DNA of 64,000 nt from Closterium sp. Naga37s-1 (taxonomy: Eukaryota; Streptophyta; Zygnematophyceae; Desmidiales; Closteriaceae): contig CANJKZ010000264.1 of the NCBI GenBank assembly GCA_947471745.1, positions 503,501-567,500 of the forward strand. The letters run 5' to 3'. The notes beneath the pieces are model-generated. The model saw only the letters and a program-made list of their open reading frames with translations. It made no database searches and was not told the origin of the DNA. Position 1 is the first letter of the stretch; each line of letters opens with the position of its first letter. This document shows, one piece after another, positions 23,462 through 34,183 of the stretch. The translations under genes and the position numbers were made by a program.

Positions 23462-24350
23462 CACGGGAATGAGAGGGGGAGAGCAGGGATCAGGCAATGT
23501 GGGGAATGTGGGAAGAGAAAGCTCGATGCCGCACTCGAAGCAGAGCTCATCAAATTCCTCCTCCGCTGAACGATCATACCAACAGACGCACAGATGTAGC
23601 GGAGAGGAGAGATCAGGCAATGCGAGGAAGAAAAAGGAATGTGACGCAGAGCGGAGGCGAGGAGTGTCAGACGAATCAGCAACCACCCGAAACGGGATTC
23701 ATAACCAACTGACAGAATCAACAACCACCTGACAGGATCAGTAACCACCTGACTGGATCAGTAACCACCTGACAGGATCAGCAACCGCCTGACAGAAGCA
23801 GACCCAATGACGCACTAGAAAATACTAGCACTGCACCAAATCCAGCGAACGAAATCTATCTGTTACACAGAATTCAGTAAACGAAGTCTGTCTGCTGGAA
23901 AACGAACGGCGAAAGCTCATGGAGGAGGGAAGCTTCGTGATAAACGAGGGAAACTGCGCACTAGCTCCATAACTTCATCGTACGAAAACTCACGGAGGGA
24001 AAATGATGCTGCTGAAACGAAAATCCTGGAGGGGGAGGTGTCCGTACTCCCGATGTAGGGTTCTTCGCTAACTTGACACGATTCCGAACCATGACTCGCG
24101 AAGGGCTACGACTATTTAGACACGCGATATATTCCCCGCTGAAGCACACTTCATCATATTCTAAACACCAGCGACGGAGACCGTGTAACGACGCACACTA
24201 GATATCCGACTCACACGAGATTCACACTAATACGTAACTACTAGGGCGCCGTAAACGGTTAGTCACCTTACATTGGTAGTTTAACGACTCACTGTAAGTT
24301 TTGCCGAGCGCGGCGAAGAGCCGATCGCGACCCACGCTAACGGTCGGCAT
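9277..24350 (-). CDS. FARSB: Phenylalanyl-tRNA synthetase beta chain, cytosolic
   Basis: Editing/tRNA-binding subunit of the eukaryotic alpha2-beta2 PheRS. Sixteen exons in phase give 622 aa: 24350-24293, 23402-23347, 22210-21983, 21384-21269, 20832-20766, 20366-20325, 19986-19945, 14612-14536, 14290-14132, 13267-13132, 12661-12524, 11878-11633, 11087-10905, 10361-10191, 9718-9644, 9351-9277. The N-terminus is [19 protein letters not shown], followed by [57 protein letters not shown], the editing-domain region [42 protein letters not shown] of the catalytic-like fold, and the C-terminus [20 protein letters not shown] then [17 protein letters not shown]. This is the archaeal/eukaryotic-type beta chain, not the organellar enzyme. 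Intron 7 (14613-19944) contains the 55-bp satellite. Almost every exon has head or tail copies in the adjacent introns. Confidence 0.95.
9800..10080 (-). repeat. Copies of PheRS exon 15 flank, palindrome joint
   Basis: A unit containing ACTATGGAG(A/G)CCAGATAAGTGCC..AAACTGTGCGGA occurs at about 9868-9930 and 10010-10062. An older copy (GGATCTCTGTTAATCATCG...) is joined at 9837-9852 by TTTTAGACGTCTCAAA, a degenerate version of the palindrome seen elsewhere. Confidence 0.65.
10362..10830 (-). repeat. 120-bp tandem head copies of PheRS exon 14
   Basis: The segment starting CCATGAATGACCTGTGAGCG recurs at 10351, 10471 and 10591 with no difference I can see, then diverged at 10720 and about 10800. 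Each copy carries the CAG acceptor and the exon head ([19 protein letters not shown]). The intact exon is the last in the transcript sense (10361-10191). Confidence 0.9.
11158..11620 (-). repeat. Exon 13 head copy and exon 12 tail copies (PheRS)
   Basis: 11170-11240 repeats the head of exon 13 ([20 protein letters not shown]) after its acceptor. 11318-11420 and 11490-11600 repeat the tail of exon 12 ([19 protein letters not shown]) with the donor. Confidence 0.85.
11888..11949. repeat. (GT)n microsatellite
   Basis: About 30 GT dinucleotides directly upstream of PheRS exon 12. On the coding strand this is a (CA)n tract next to the acceptor, so its length could influence splicing. Confidence 0.9.
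11999..12305 (-). repeat. Head copies of PheRS exon 12
   Basis: 11999-12147 and 12210-12305 repeat the acceptor and head of exon 12 ([21 protein letters not shown]), upstream of the intact exon. The second copy is shorter. Confidence 0.85.
12735..13500 (-). repeat. Copies of PheRS exons 10 and 11
   Basis: 12740-12812 is a head copy of exon 11 ([12 protein letters not shown]). 12960-13065 is a tail copy of exon 10 with donor ([20 protein letters not shown]). 13325-13380 and 13440-13492 are head copies of exon 10. Direction follows the same head-upstream, tail-downstream rule. Confidence 0.8.
13542..14045 (-). repeat. Tail copies of PheRS exon 9 joined by palindromes
   Basis: Copies of the exon-9 tail ([19 protein letters not shown]) lie at 13542-13578, 13606-13642, 13830-13890 and 13978-14045. 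The 37-bp copies at 13542 and 13606 (5 mismatches) flank a perfect 28-bp palindrome at 13580-13607 centred on GTCGAC. A degenerate palindrome (TTTCGAGGCGACTCAAAA, from 13702) separates the next ~80-bp repeat pair. Confidence 0.85.
14336..14430 (-). repeat. Head copy of PheRS exon 9
   Basis: Repeats the acceptor and head of exon 9 ([20 protein letters not shown]) immediately upstream of the intact exon in the transcript sense. Confidence 0.85.
14681..19608. repeat. 55-bp satellite, 89 palindrome-centred units
   Basis: Each 55-bp unit is an 18-bp palindrome TTTTGAGTCGACTCAAAA followed by 37 bp. Palindrome starts run from 14716 to 19556 at exactly 55-bp spacing (88 steps). I see no variant unit inside the array. 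The non-palindromic part contains ATGTGGAGGAACTTC, which on the minus strand is the KFLHI coding stretch of the neighbouring PheRS exon 8 (14536-14612). The array sits in the intron between exons 7 and 8. Every unit has a SalI site (GTCGAC). Confidence 0.97.
19617..19720. other. Two adjacent hairpins at the satellite edge
   Basis: 19617-19637 and 19653-19671 are inverted copies (TCACCTCAT.TCCTACTGACA) with a 15-nt loop. Next to it, CCTCCCATCTTT at 19683-19694 pairs with AAAGATGGGAGG at 19709-19720. Both lie between the satellite and PheRS exon 7. A further palindrome copy TTTGAGTCGACTCAAA is at 19745-19760. Confidence 0.7.
21004..21960 (-). repeat. Copies of PheRS exon 4 and exon 3 tail
   Basis: Tail copies of exon 4 ([15 protein letters not shown]) at about 21140-21220 and 21004-21045. 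Head copies at 21466-21545 and about 21605-21660. A degraded exon-3 tail copy ([15 protein letters not shown]) at 21820-21940. Confidence 0.8.
22264..22980 (-). repeat. Exon 3 head copies; 76-bp palindrome-joined array
   Basis: Several head copies of PheRS exon 3 ([13 protein letters not shown]). Between 22531 and 22711 three palindromes (22531-22559, 22606-22635, 22682-22711; the last two perfect over 30 bp, centred GTCGAC) alternate with a 46-bp exon fragment at 75-76-bp spacing. This is the same design as the 89-copy satellite but with only three copies. Confidence 0.9.
23034..23105. repeat. 25-bp exact direct repeat flanking a 24-bp palindrome
   Basis: GGTTGGCGGGCAACTCGATG plus CTTAT occurs at 23034-23058 and 23081-23105 without mismatch. 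Between and overlapping them is the perfect palindrome 23057-23080, with core TTTTGAGTCGACTCAAAA. Confidence 0.95.
23195..23582 (-). repeat. Exon 2 copies and (CAGA)n tract in PheRS
   Basis: Tail copies of exon 2 (FGIELDDV with donor) near 23200-23215 and 23268-23315. A head copy at 23519-23582. 23417-23462 is an (ACAG)n microsatellite directly upstream of exon 2 on the coding strand. Confidence 0.8.
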
Positions 24351-25030
24351 TCTCTCAGTGGAGGTAAGATCAGAGCGGGATTTCGAGGCTCTTCAAACGG
24401 ACACGAGACGAATCGCAGGAAAGAATAAGAGAATTGGCTTTTGGCGAGCGGCGAAGGACGCGGCGCGCCGCAGAAACCACCGCAACTTCAGGAGGTGATG
24501 AGGGTGGAGATTAAAAGCCTCGCATAGGAGGCAGAAGAAAAGAGCTGATCAGAAAGGCTTTGGGTAATACCAAGGCGCGAGACAATATCGAGGTGCAGGT
24601 CTCTTCTCAGTTGGAGGACATTATTCATGTAATCGTGAAAAAAAAACTACACGATTCACTTTTCAGGTAAACCTACACTCTTCATCATACCGCACCGTCA
24701 AGTTCAGGAAATAAAAATTCTGACAATACATAATGCTAAATATACTAGCATAATAACATAACCTATTTTATAGGTGCATAAATTTGCATAAAATTAACGA
24801 CGAGCCAGCATTACACCTATCAATATTGCACCTCACTTCTCAAATCTTGGAGCAATTTGCCAGTGCCATAGGCACTGACAGCGTGCAAGCTTTTCCCCCC
24901 AACCCCAATGCAACCCCATTCCACCTTCTTGTATCCCGTTGAACCCTAGAGTGCACCTGATTGGCACTCTAGCCTCCTCTTTTCCTCCATGCGGTGCTTG
25001 CTACACCCAATTCCTCTTATTACTCCATCG
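24351..25030. other. PheRS upstream region and F-box gene 3' flank
   Basis: 24351-24600 is the probable PheRS 5' UTR/promoter side. 24600-24900 is AT-rich with T/A runs. A short palindrome CAGTGCCATAGGCACTG is near 24860. No gene recognised. Confidence 0.4.
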
Positions 25031-25946
25031 TTATCTCTGAATCTGTCCTCCAGTCCCATTCATCCCCTCCCCCCATTCTCGTACCTGCCCTTCAACCTCT
25101 CCCTCATCATGCTCCCGGTTACCCACTCCCCCCCTCTCACCACCACCAGCATCATTGCCAGCAGCAGCACCAGCAGCATCACCAGCTGCAACAGTAGCAC
25201 CCTCTCTTTCCATAAGCCCAAGCCCCACCCCTTGCCCAGCCGCCCCTGCTGCTACTAATAACCCCTCAGCAGCCCCACCAGAATCTGTTTCCCTCAATCC
25301 CTCTGCTCCTCCCACAACCTCTGACCTTCTCCCACCTCCTGTTTCCTGCTCTGTGCCTAACCCTCTGCCTACTCCACCTACCCCCGAACCTGCCCCCGAA
25401 CCTGCCTCTGAACCTGCAGCCAAACCTGCTGAACAACCCTCTCCGATTGCTCCTTCCCTTCCCACACCCCCTGTTTCTCCCCCACCATCCCCACCGCCAC
25501 TGCTGTCACCACCCTTACCACTACCATCGCTGCCACCACTGCTGCTAGCGCTGCCAGTGAGCCGGGGAGGGGCTTCAGCAGGGCGAGCAGGCACAGGAGA
25601 AAGAGAAGAACGCAGCGGGAGGTGCAGCGGGGGCGTGAGAGGCCGGGCCGTATAACCTCCCCTCGCCCCTGCTGCCCTCCCTGCTTCAACACCACTCCCT
25701 CCACTCCCTCCCCCTCCATCAGCCCCTACAGAAGCTCCTCTAAAGAAGGAACCCATCGGCGACCTAAGAGGGGACCTTCGGCTGCTGCTGTTGTTGCTGG
25801 TGTTGCTGTCTCTCGTTCCCACAAGATCAGCCCCTGTAGCAGCAGCGATACCCCTCAAGGGTGATAGCCTAGGCGAGCCCATGGGTGATCTCATGGGTGA
25901 TCTGCTGCTGCTGCTGGTACGATGAGCATGTGAAGGACCAGCAGTG

Positions 25947-26018
<72 letters not shown>

Positions 26019-26573
26019 CTGGAACCAGCCGCAGTAGCTGAAACGCTACCTGAGGGAGTGACGTACGTCCAACCGCTGTTGGCCCTGATCGAGCCAGCAT
26101 TGCTGCTGCTCCCACCCCCACCACCGCCTCGACCAAACCCCCCAGCACCACCACCAGCAACAGCAGCAGCGGCAGCTGCAGCAGCAGCCGTGCGAGCACT
26201 GGTGCTACCAGTGACAGCAGCACTGGCATTGGCGTCGTTGTTGTCGTGAGTCCTGCTTGACCCGATATTATAGGGGTTATTGCGGTTGTTACCCACTGCA
26301 CGTGGACTTCCCGAACCTGCCAGCTCAGCCAGATCCGAGCCCTCCATACCCGTACCTACGGCCATTCCCGGACCTGCAGTTCCCGTACATGAACCTCCTT
26401 CCGTTCCCGAACCTCCACGAGGTGAGGAAGGAGAGGGCTGCCCCAAAAACCTTCTGAGCGTGCCTGTAACGAATGAGGCAAATCTCTGTGCCCCTCTTGG
26501 CCCTGCTCCTGCTCTACCTCCTGCTGCTGCCGCAGCCGCTGCTAAACACGCGTCAGCATCACCAGCACCAGAG

Positions 26574-26606
<33 letters not shown>

Positions 26607-29600
26607 CCACCAGCACGTCTGGCATCTCCTGCTGACGCCAATCTAAGCAGACCAGCCCGCAAGGGAGACACATTCCTCACACCACCACCACCAATGCCAT
26701 CACCATCACCACCACCGCCCTCCCCATTACCAGCGACACCAAGGGCAGCAGCACCGTTCCCCCCAGCTTCTCCCCCCATCCTTCTCCCTTGCACACGGTT
26801 CTGGGTCTGATGGTGATGGTGGTGATGCTCATGCTGATGATCGTGATGGTGCTCCTGCTGCTGCTGCTGCTGGTGATGATCTAGCCCCCTTCCTTCTCCT
26901 CCTCCTGCTCCTCCTGCTGCTCCTGCTGCCCCCCATCCTCCCCCACCCATTCCCAGCAGCCCTATTCTCTCTCCAAGATTCCGAAGCTGGAACCCATCAC
27001 CCAGCAACCCACCCAAACCACCCCCACCGCCACCTGCGCCCCCACCAGCACCGCCCCCATCTGCACCATCACCATCACCACCAGCAGCAGCAGCAGCACC
27101 ACCACCACCAACAACAACAGCCCCTCCCTCTCCCCTTCCTCCACCCTCTCTCCTCCCCCCACCACCCTCCCTCCCTTCCCCTCTCTCCCCTCCTCTCCCC
27201 ACCCCACCCCGACTCCTCTCCTGCGTAATCACCAACGTTGGCCTCTGCTCCTGCAGAACACTCAGCGAATGAGCCGAAACCGCCGGACACCGCCTCACCT
27301 TCAGCCGCTGCAGGCTCGGGCATCCGTTCGCGAGCGCATAAATCCCGAGGTCGGTAACCTTGTTACAGGCTTTCACGCAGAGGCGGCGGAGGTTGGAGCA
27401 GGAGTAGGCGAGGGTGGCGAGCTCAGGGTCTCCCATGTTGTGGCCTGAGCAGAGCGTGAGGCGCTCTAAGGACGGGCAGTTGGAAGCGAGGAGTTGGAGA
27501 GAGGAGACGGTGCAGGCATGGGACACCAGGAGCAGCTCCTGTGAGGGAGAGGTACAGACGGGGGGGGGGGAGAGGGGGACACATGGGATTTGAGCAGAGT
27601 GTGAGGCGCTCTAGGGAAGGGCAGTTGGAGGCGAGGAGCTGCAGGGAGGAGACGGTGCAGGCATGGGACACCAGGAGCAGCTCCTGTGAGGGAGAGGTAC
27701 AGACGGGGGGGGGGGGGGGGGTGGAGAGGGGGACACATGGGATTTGAGCAGAGCGTGAGGCGTTCCAGAGACGGGCAGTTGGAGGCCAGTGGGAAGACAA
27801 GGGGAGTGGGAAGAACTCGGGGAAATGAGCCTTGTTGCTGAAAGCGTGTCCATTTCACGATTCTAGTTTCGGAGCCCATGGTGCTCATGGGCTGGTGCTC
27901 ATGGGCTGGTGCTCACGGGCTGGTGCTCATGACCTAAGTTGCTAAATACACGCATGGCGTATCAGCCCCGTCTGTACGTGATACGCCGGATTCTCAGTTT
28001 TTTAAACGCTCGTAATACACTGTGTCAGGCAGGGGAAAAAAACCTTCGGGCAGATAACTCCCTTAGAGATTTCGCGATCACGAACTCTGAAATGTTAGAA
28101 ATATCAATGGCTAAAATCGCCCTGAAATTGTGGCTGCAAAGATCTGGCAAGCGACGCGCCCTTACCCCACTGCTAGGAGTAGCACGTGCGACATTAGTGG
28201 TCGCCATAGCTGTTCGAAGCTAAAATACGAGAGAAATAAGATTCGAAATGTCTCCCCTTGCCTTTGTACGAACGCCGACGTGAAATCCCAAGCTGCTTGT
28301 GGTTGAAAAGAGAAGGGTTGGATTTGGGATGTGGTGTGAGGTGATGTGCGGTGGAGGGAGGGGGGGGGGGGGGGGGGGGGGTGGGTGAGGCATTCGACTT
28401 TCAAACCTCAAAATTAGGTTTCAGAGAATCGCAGATCGCAAGAACGGTGGCAATTTTTTAGTTTTTTTTTTCGACGGGCTGCCCATCCAAGTGCATCGCG
28501 TATTTGTCCCCGTATCACGTTTTTCCGTTTATACGTGAACGGATAAACGTGATACGCGACATTGCCTTAGCGTTTTTTCCAACATAGCTCATGACCACCA
28601 CACCACCTCACTGACCCACCTGCAGTTGCCGGCAGTGCCTGGCGATAGCAGACAACCCCAGATGCCCCGGCGCCCACCTCTACTGTTGCTACAGCCGATT
28701 GCTACAAGCTGCTATGCGCAGCATTGACCCACCCACCTGCAGTTGCCGACAGTGCCTGGCGATCGCTGACAGCCCCGGGTCGCCCAGATGCCCCGGCGCC
28801 CACCCCTCCACATGCAGCCTCTTTAGCCCTTCTACCTCACACCTTCATTCTTGCCCCAGTTGCTACAGTCGACACACTGACCCACCCACCTGCAGCTGCC
28901 GGCAGTGCCTGGCGATTGCTGACAGCCCCGGGTCTCCCAGATGCCCCGGCGCCCACCCCTCCACGTGCAGCCTCTTCAGCCCGCTACAGCCGGCTGCTAC
29001 AGCCGCCATGCCGGCATCGGTGCACTCGGGTGTGCGCACCACCACCAGGGCTTCCAACTTGGGGCATTTTCCAATACATTGCAGCCCCTTATCCGTTATC
29101 TGAACCCTTTCCACGTATATCTGTGCGGGGGCCAGGGAAGGGGACAGGCAGGCAACGGTGAGAGTTGCTACAGCCCGCTGCTACAGCCGCCATGCCTGCA
29201 TCGGTGCACTACTAGGCCATGCACTGCAATCCCCCATCCGTTATCTGTACCCTCTCCACGTATACCTGATTGAAGGCAGGCGAGTGGGCATGAGGGAGGG
29301 AAGGAGGGACGGAGAGTTGCTACAGAAGGCTGCTACGGCCACCAGCGTCTAGAGATTGGGGTACTTTTGAGTCGACTCAGAAGGCTGATACAGCCACCAG
29401 CGTCTAGAGCTTGGGGTACTTGCCAAAGCACTGCGGATCCTTGCATGTTAGGCATTTCAAAGATCGCCTAGAAAGACAGTTATCACAGTTAGTAACCTGC
29501 ACCCAGTGCCCCTAGCCCTGATACCACATAATTCACCTGAAGAAACACCTGAGAAAGCTCCGGAGTGAGATTGTCCTCCAGAGCGCTCCCGAGCATTTGA

Positions 29601-32600
29601 ACACCTGAGATTACCTGATTGACCTGACAATACACCTGAGACTCACCTGAGACAGCTCTGGAGTGAGCTTCTCCCCCAGGGAACTCCCGAGCACCTGGTC
29701 CCAGTGCCCCGCATTCCTTGCCAAAATTAGGGTTTCTAGCCTCGATGTGGCCTGCAGCAGCAGAACAACGAGACAGAAGTAAGGAGCAGAGACTGAGAGA
29801 AATGCGCCACTCAGCAGCACAGCAGTTGATCCCAGTGCCCTATGTTGCGCGACAGGATTACAGTGTCCAGCAGCAGCAGCAGCAGCAGCAGCAACAGCAA
29901 CACCCACATGTGTGACTGACTCTCGCCCAAGGGAGAGAACGCTCACCTGCAGCAGCGGCACCCAGATGTGCGACTGGCGCTGATCTTTGAGGCAGAGGCG
30001 CTTCAAAGTCCACCCTGAGCTTGCTTTGCTTCTCTTGACTGGTCTTGTGACCCCTTGTTCTCCCCCACTTTGCCTATGGGGGTGTGTCAAATTATATGTA
30101 TGCTATATATGTTTAGGCTGTAGTGGGGTAGCCAATATGGGGTACAGCCCCTTTTAGGTTTTCATACTTGTACCCAACACTTTCCTAGTGCATTCATTCC
30201 TGCCTAGCATTTCTTCACACGTACGGTAAATAGTCATGTGAAAGCAAAAGCGGGCAGGGGAACACGCTCACCTGCAGCAGTGGCACCCAGATGTACGACT
30301 GGCGCTGATCTTTGAGACACAGGCGCTTCAAAGAGAGGTTGGCTGGGGGTGAGAGCGAGTCCGAGACGTGTGGGATTTGCGTGACGCGGTCTTTCGGCAA
30401 TGACGGGTGGAGGCTGGGAGGGGGGGAGAGGGGGAAAGGGTGGAGGCAACGTGAGCATCCATACGAGCACAGGCGCTTCAAAGAGAGGTTGGCTGGGGGT
30501 GAGAGCGAGTCCGAGACGTGTGGGATTTGCGTGACACGGTCTTTCGGCAATGACGGGTGGAGGCTGGGAGGGGGTGGGGGGGGGGGGAGGGGGGAAAGGG
30601 GTGGAGGCAACGTGAGCATCCATACGAGCAGAGGCGCTTCAGAGAGAGGTTGGCCGGGGGTGAGAGCGAGTCCAACACGTGTGGGATTTGCGTGACGCGG
30701 TCTTTAGGCAATGAGGGATGGAGGCTGGGAGGCGGGAAGAGAAGGGGGGTTGGAGGGGGGGGGAGAGGGGAATGAGATGGGGGAATGTGCAAGGTGAGCA
30801 AGAGGTTGGCCGGGGGTGAGAGGGAATCAAACACATGCGGTATGGTCGTGACACCCAAACGCACATGCGGGAGGGCGTCCCTAGAGGATTTTGACTCTTC
30901 CTCCCAAACGCTCTGTGCATACCCACCTTCGTTTCACGGTTAAGTCCTCAAGATGGATGCAGCCGTTGAGCAGAGCGTTCAGTCCCCTCAGCCCGAACCC
31001 ACACGCAAAGCTGAAATAACCAATGCCCTAGAGTGTCTTGACTCTTCTACACATATCCACAGTGCATACCTTCGTTTCACGGTCAAGTCCTCAAGATGGA
31101 TGCAGCCGTTCAGCAGAGCGTTCAGTCCCCTCAGCCCCAACCTGCAGCTCCCACACGAGAGGCTGTCCCAAGGCCCGAACCTTTTGACTGTACCTTCTCT
31201 TCACGGTTAAGTCCTCAAGATGGATGCAGCCGTTCAGCAGAGCGTTGAGCCCTCTCAGCCCGAACCCGCAGCTCCCACACGAGAACTTCCGAAGCTCCGG
31301 ACAGGCTCGGGCGAACCTCTCCATGCCATCGTCCGTGATCTGAAGGTGTTGAGAGGAACAGAGAGGGGTGCAGCGAAGGGTGAAAGGGGTGCAAAACGGG
31401 GCACGAGTTCAGTGGCGCGCTAATACGTTGCACAGGCCTGTCAGATTTCTCCACGCAAAAGCACCAGCCCAATCTCCCCCTACAGTCTCCTCAACCTCTC
31501 CCCATGTTCCCCACACGCACCTGTTGGCAGATCTTAAGTTTGAGTTCTCTCAGATACGCACTGCCGAGAGAACTCAGTGCGTTAAGATTGCACTGCCGAA
31601 CAATCGTATCCAACTCTAGCGTGAGCGCATGTTGCGCTCGCACTGGAGCACCAGCTTCTGCCTTCCTCTTCCCAAATAATCCTACACTCCATCCCACATT
31701 CTCTCCCGATTCGCACCTGCCGGCAATTCTTCAGCTTCAGTTTTCGCAAGTAAACGCATTGCCGTGCGATGGTATCCAGGGATGCGTCATCGATGCTCAG
31801 TACGTTGCGCTCGCATTTCAGCACGAGCTTCTGCACGCCTGTGAACCGCGTGAACAGACTCGCGAGGTCCGGCGCGGCGTCTAGAGTCGCTCGCAGCGAC
31901 ATGCTTGGCCGCGTTTCAGCGTCTAACCTGTGAATGGGAACGGCGTTTGAGGAGAGAGGGATGAGGGGAGAGAGATGGGAGGGGCATTTGAGAACAAGCT
32001 TCTGCACGCCCGTGAACCGCGTGAAGAGACTCGCAAGGTCCAGCGCGGCTTCCAGCGTCGCTCGCAGCGACATGCTTGGCCTGGTCGCCGCGTCTAACCT
32101 GAGAATGGGAACGGCGTTGGAGGAGCAAGGGATGAGGGGAGAGGGAGGGAGGAGCATTTGAGCACCAGCTTCTGCACGCCCGTGAACCGCGTGAACAGAC
32201 TCGCGAGGTCCGGCGCGGCTTCCAGCGTCGCTCGCAGCGACATGCTTGGCCTGGTCTCCGCGTCCAGCCTGCGAAAGAAACGGCCGGAACGAGAGACGAG
32301 GGAGGAGAGGGGGTGGGGAGACTCTGGCGTGGGCAAACTTCAGCGTTCCCACCACAACGTACACGAGCTAGCATCCCGCTAGACACGGCATCAGAAAAGC
32401 TAGACTATACTATCACGTACGCCGAGAATACGGAAGAAAAGGTTTGGATAGTTTCAGCCTCGAAGTATGCCGCGTAAGCTTCTAAAGTATGTGTACGAAT
32501 CAATGGTTCGATGAGAGAGTAATCGACACCATTAAACATTGACACGCACATGGTTCGCGTGCGTATTTGAAGGCGTCTCAAGTCGCGGGCGCAAAAGGAA

Positions 32601-33144
32601 CAGGAACGGCGCGAGGGACGCACACGGATGGCAAGCGTCATAATATGAAGAGTCTGAGATTATTTTTTGTGCTCTTGAAAATGACTCCAATCTCTTAACA
32701 GACGCTATGGTACGAGAAGCCTGATTCCCTTGCGTCAACGCATGAAGGAGGTAGGAAGGATTGAATTCACTTACATGAACCAGCGCCTGCACACTAAGGA
32801 GCATCTGGCAAGATCCGACGTTCCGAGCTTCCGAAACACGTTAACGAGGTAAACGAACAATAGCGGGGACGAAGGACCTGATATACTCACATGAACCATC
32901 GCCTGCACACTAGGGAGCATCTGGCAAGATCCGACGTTCCGAGTTTCCGGAACACGTGCACGAGGCAATCGTCGGGAAGGTTCGCGGTAAGATCCTCCGC
33001 CGACGTCGCGAGCTGCGGGCGACTGTGCAGGCGCTGCTGCGTCACCTCGTCGTCGCTCAGCGATCCGTCCATTTCGCCGGATGAATTCGACCTCGCGTCG
33101 TCGTCGTCCGCCGAGAACACGCGCGACGCGGTTGACGTCGACAT
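25031..33144 (-). CDS. F-box/LRR protein, VFB/SKIP2 type, with long C-terminal tail
   Basis: Predicted SCF ubiquitin-ligase substrate adaptor. Exons in phase: 33144-32891, 31927-31717, 31339-31194, 30413-30272, 29751-29647, 29120-28890, 27538-25031; 1198 aa. The F-box spans about residues 48-86 (TANLPDDCLVHVFRKLGTSD, CSLVCRRW). The AMN1-type LRR region follows: LFTRFTGVQKLVLKC, ACPELRKFSCGSCGFGLRGL, LEALVVVRTPECTDAGMAAV, LQLLASNCPSLERLTLC, LANGCPSLQRLKVRRC. The order and wording match plant VFB proteins such as Arabidopsis SKIP2. After the last LRR (VLQEQRPTLVITQE) the last exon runs on for about 735 residues of Gly/Ala/Ser/His-rich sequence with poly-Ala, a His-rich patch and SP(M/L)RSPMGS motifs, and no domain. 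Normal VFB proteins end near the last LRR. The tail is open throughout, but its translation is unproven; a hidden splice could bypass it. Confidence 0.88.
27592..27800 (-). repeat. Head copies of the last F-box gene exon
   Basis: Two to three copies of the acceptor and head (ELLLVSHACTVSSLQLLASN..LERLTLC) at 27592-27680 and 27735-27785, separated by G runs. The intact exon starts at 27538. Confidence 0.85.
27956..28556. mobile_element. Hairpin-ended insertion in an F-box gene intron
   Basis: One end holds GGCGTATCA (27956-27964) facing TGATACGCC (27979-27987). The other end is a 19-bp near-perfect hairpin, 28511-28529 against 28538-28556. Both contain ACGTGATACGC. The interior lacks exon copies and differs in composition. 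This resembles a non-autonomous DNA element, but no target duplication was established. Confidence 0.35.
28360..28381. repeat. Poly-G tract
   Basis: A run of 22 G within the intron insertion. Length is subject to sequencing error. Confidence 0.85.
28620..29421 (-). repeat. Exon copies around F-box gene exon 6
   Basis: Tail copies with donor at 28618-28680 and 28733-28810 (GDPGLSAIARHCRQLQ). Head copies at about 29205-29275. A 42-bp repeat starting GAAGGCTG (29324 and 29380) flanks the palindrome TTTTGAGTCGACTCAGAA at 29365-29382. Confidence 0.8.
29945..32850 (-). repeat. Exon copies through the LRR-coding part of the F-box gene
   Basis: Copies of exon 4 at 29945-30010, 30474-30570, 30632-30740 and 30800-30880 (PPANLSLKRLCL). 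Tail copies of exon 3 at 30930-31015 and 31075-31160 (NALLNGCIHLEDLTVKR). A diverged exon-2 tail at 31520-31620 (YLRELKLKICQQ). Head copies of exon 2 at 31994-32100 and 32157-32272 (TLEAAPDLASLFTRFTGVQK). A tail copy of exon 1 at 32776-32850. Confidence 0.85.
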
Positions 33145-34183
33145 GACTGAAACCGTCAGAAACTAACGACGACGGAACTGTAACGGTATGGTCGCGAAGA
33201 AAAAACGGAGCGCCGGAGGCTAAGCTAACGCTGTACACGGTAGCAAAATAGGATGCTGCGAGTGGAAGAAAAGGCTAACTTGGTACGTTCGGGTCGGACC
33301 TTCGCTAATGAAGGTAGCGGAAAGCCTAGCAACACCAAGCAAAACCAGCTAAAAACAACCAAACGAAGGTAACACGCTAATACTTAGAGCAGGTAGGACT
33401 GTAAACTAGAGTATCTATTGGTCATTGGAGCCATCGGACAATAAAAACGTTTGATTGCACCACCAAATTCAAAAGCAGGGGTGTCAAAACAAGGCCTAAA
33501 CAAGACCGAGCTTCTGTATGCTGCATCTGCAATGCAAGACCATCCGTGAGGCAGAGGGAAAGCAGGGATGATGGTGGATGGATGAAGGCAAATGATGACA
33601 TGGCGGAGGATTCGAGGTTGGTTGTCGGAGTGTAGTGGACTGGAGTGGAGAGGACGGGTCATGGGTGGAATGGGAGAGAGATGAGGAAAGGAAGTAAAGG
33701 AGGGAGAGGGGAGAGAGGAGGGAGAGGAGTGAGGGAGTTGAGGGAGGGGATGGAGAGGAGGGAGAGGAGGGAGAGGAGTGAGGGATGGGAGGGGAGGAAC
33801 AAGGGGCACCTCGTGGACGGAAGGGCGGGGCAGGGAGGGGTATGGGGAATGCCGCAAGTATGGCGGAACTTCCGCGGATACCCACGGATATCCGCATACA
33901 GTTGGGTCTTGGAGAACACCAGAAACGGGGGATGGGGCGGGGTGGTGGAATGCCTGCGCTCCTGTCGCGGTCACGCGGAACTGTGTTTCACGTCAAAATG
34001 ATAGCGGGGCCGCGGACACAGCGGAGGTGGGTTTAGTTCGCAGAGACAAGCCTTGCTTGACAAGGTCTGCTGAGTCTGATTGGCGAATAAATTCGTATTT
34101 CTGGTCATTTATTTCGTCGTGTTCGCATGTGTCGCTGACAGCACCATGTCAAATCGTGAATCAGTAAGGCGCATTCCTGGCTT
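33145..34183. other. Upstream region of the F-box gene
   Basis: Unique sequence, then a purine-rich GGAGAG/GAGGGA stretch (33645-33840). No gene recognised. It probably contains the F-box gene promoter. Confidence 0.4.

Noticed and set aside
27939..28223. Plus-strand ORF of 94 codons
   Set aside because: No recognisable domain; lies in an intron of the F-box gene within the hairpin-ended insertion.
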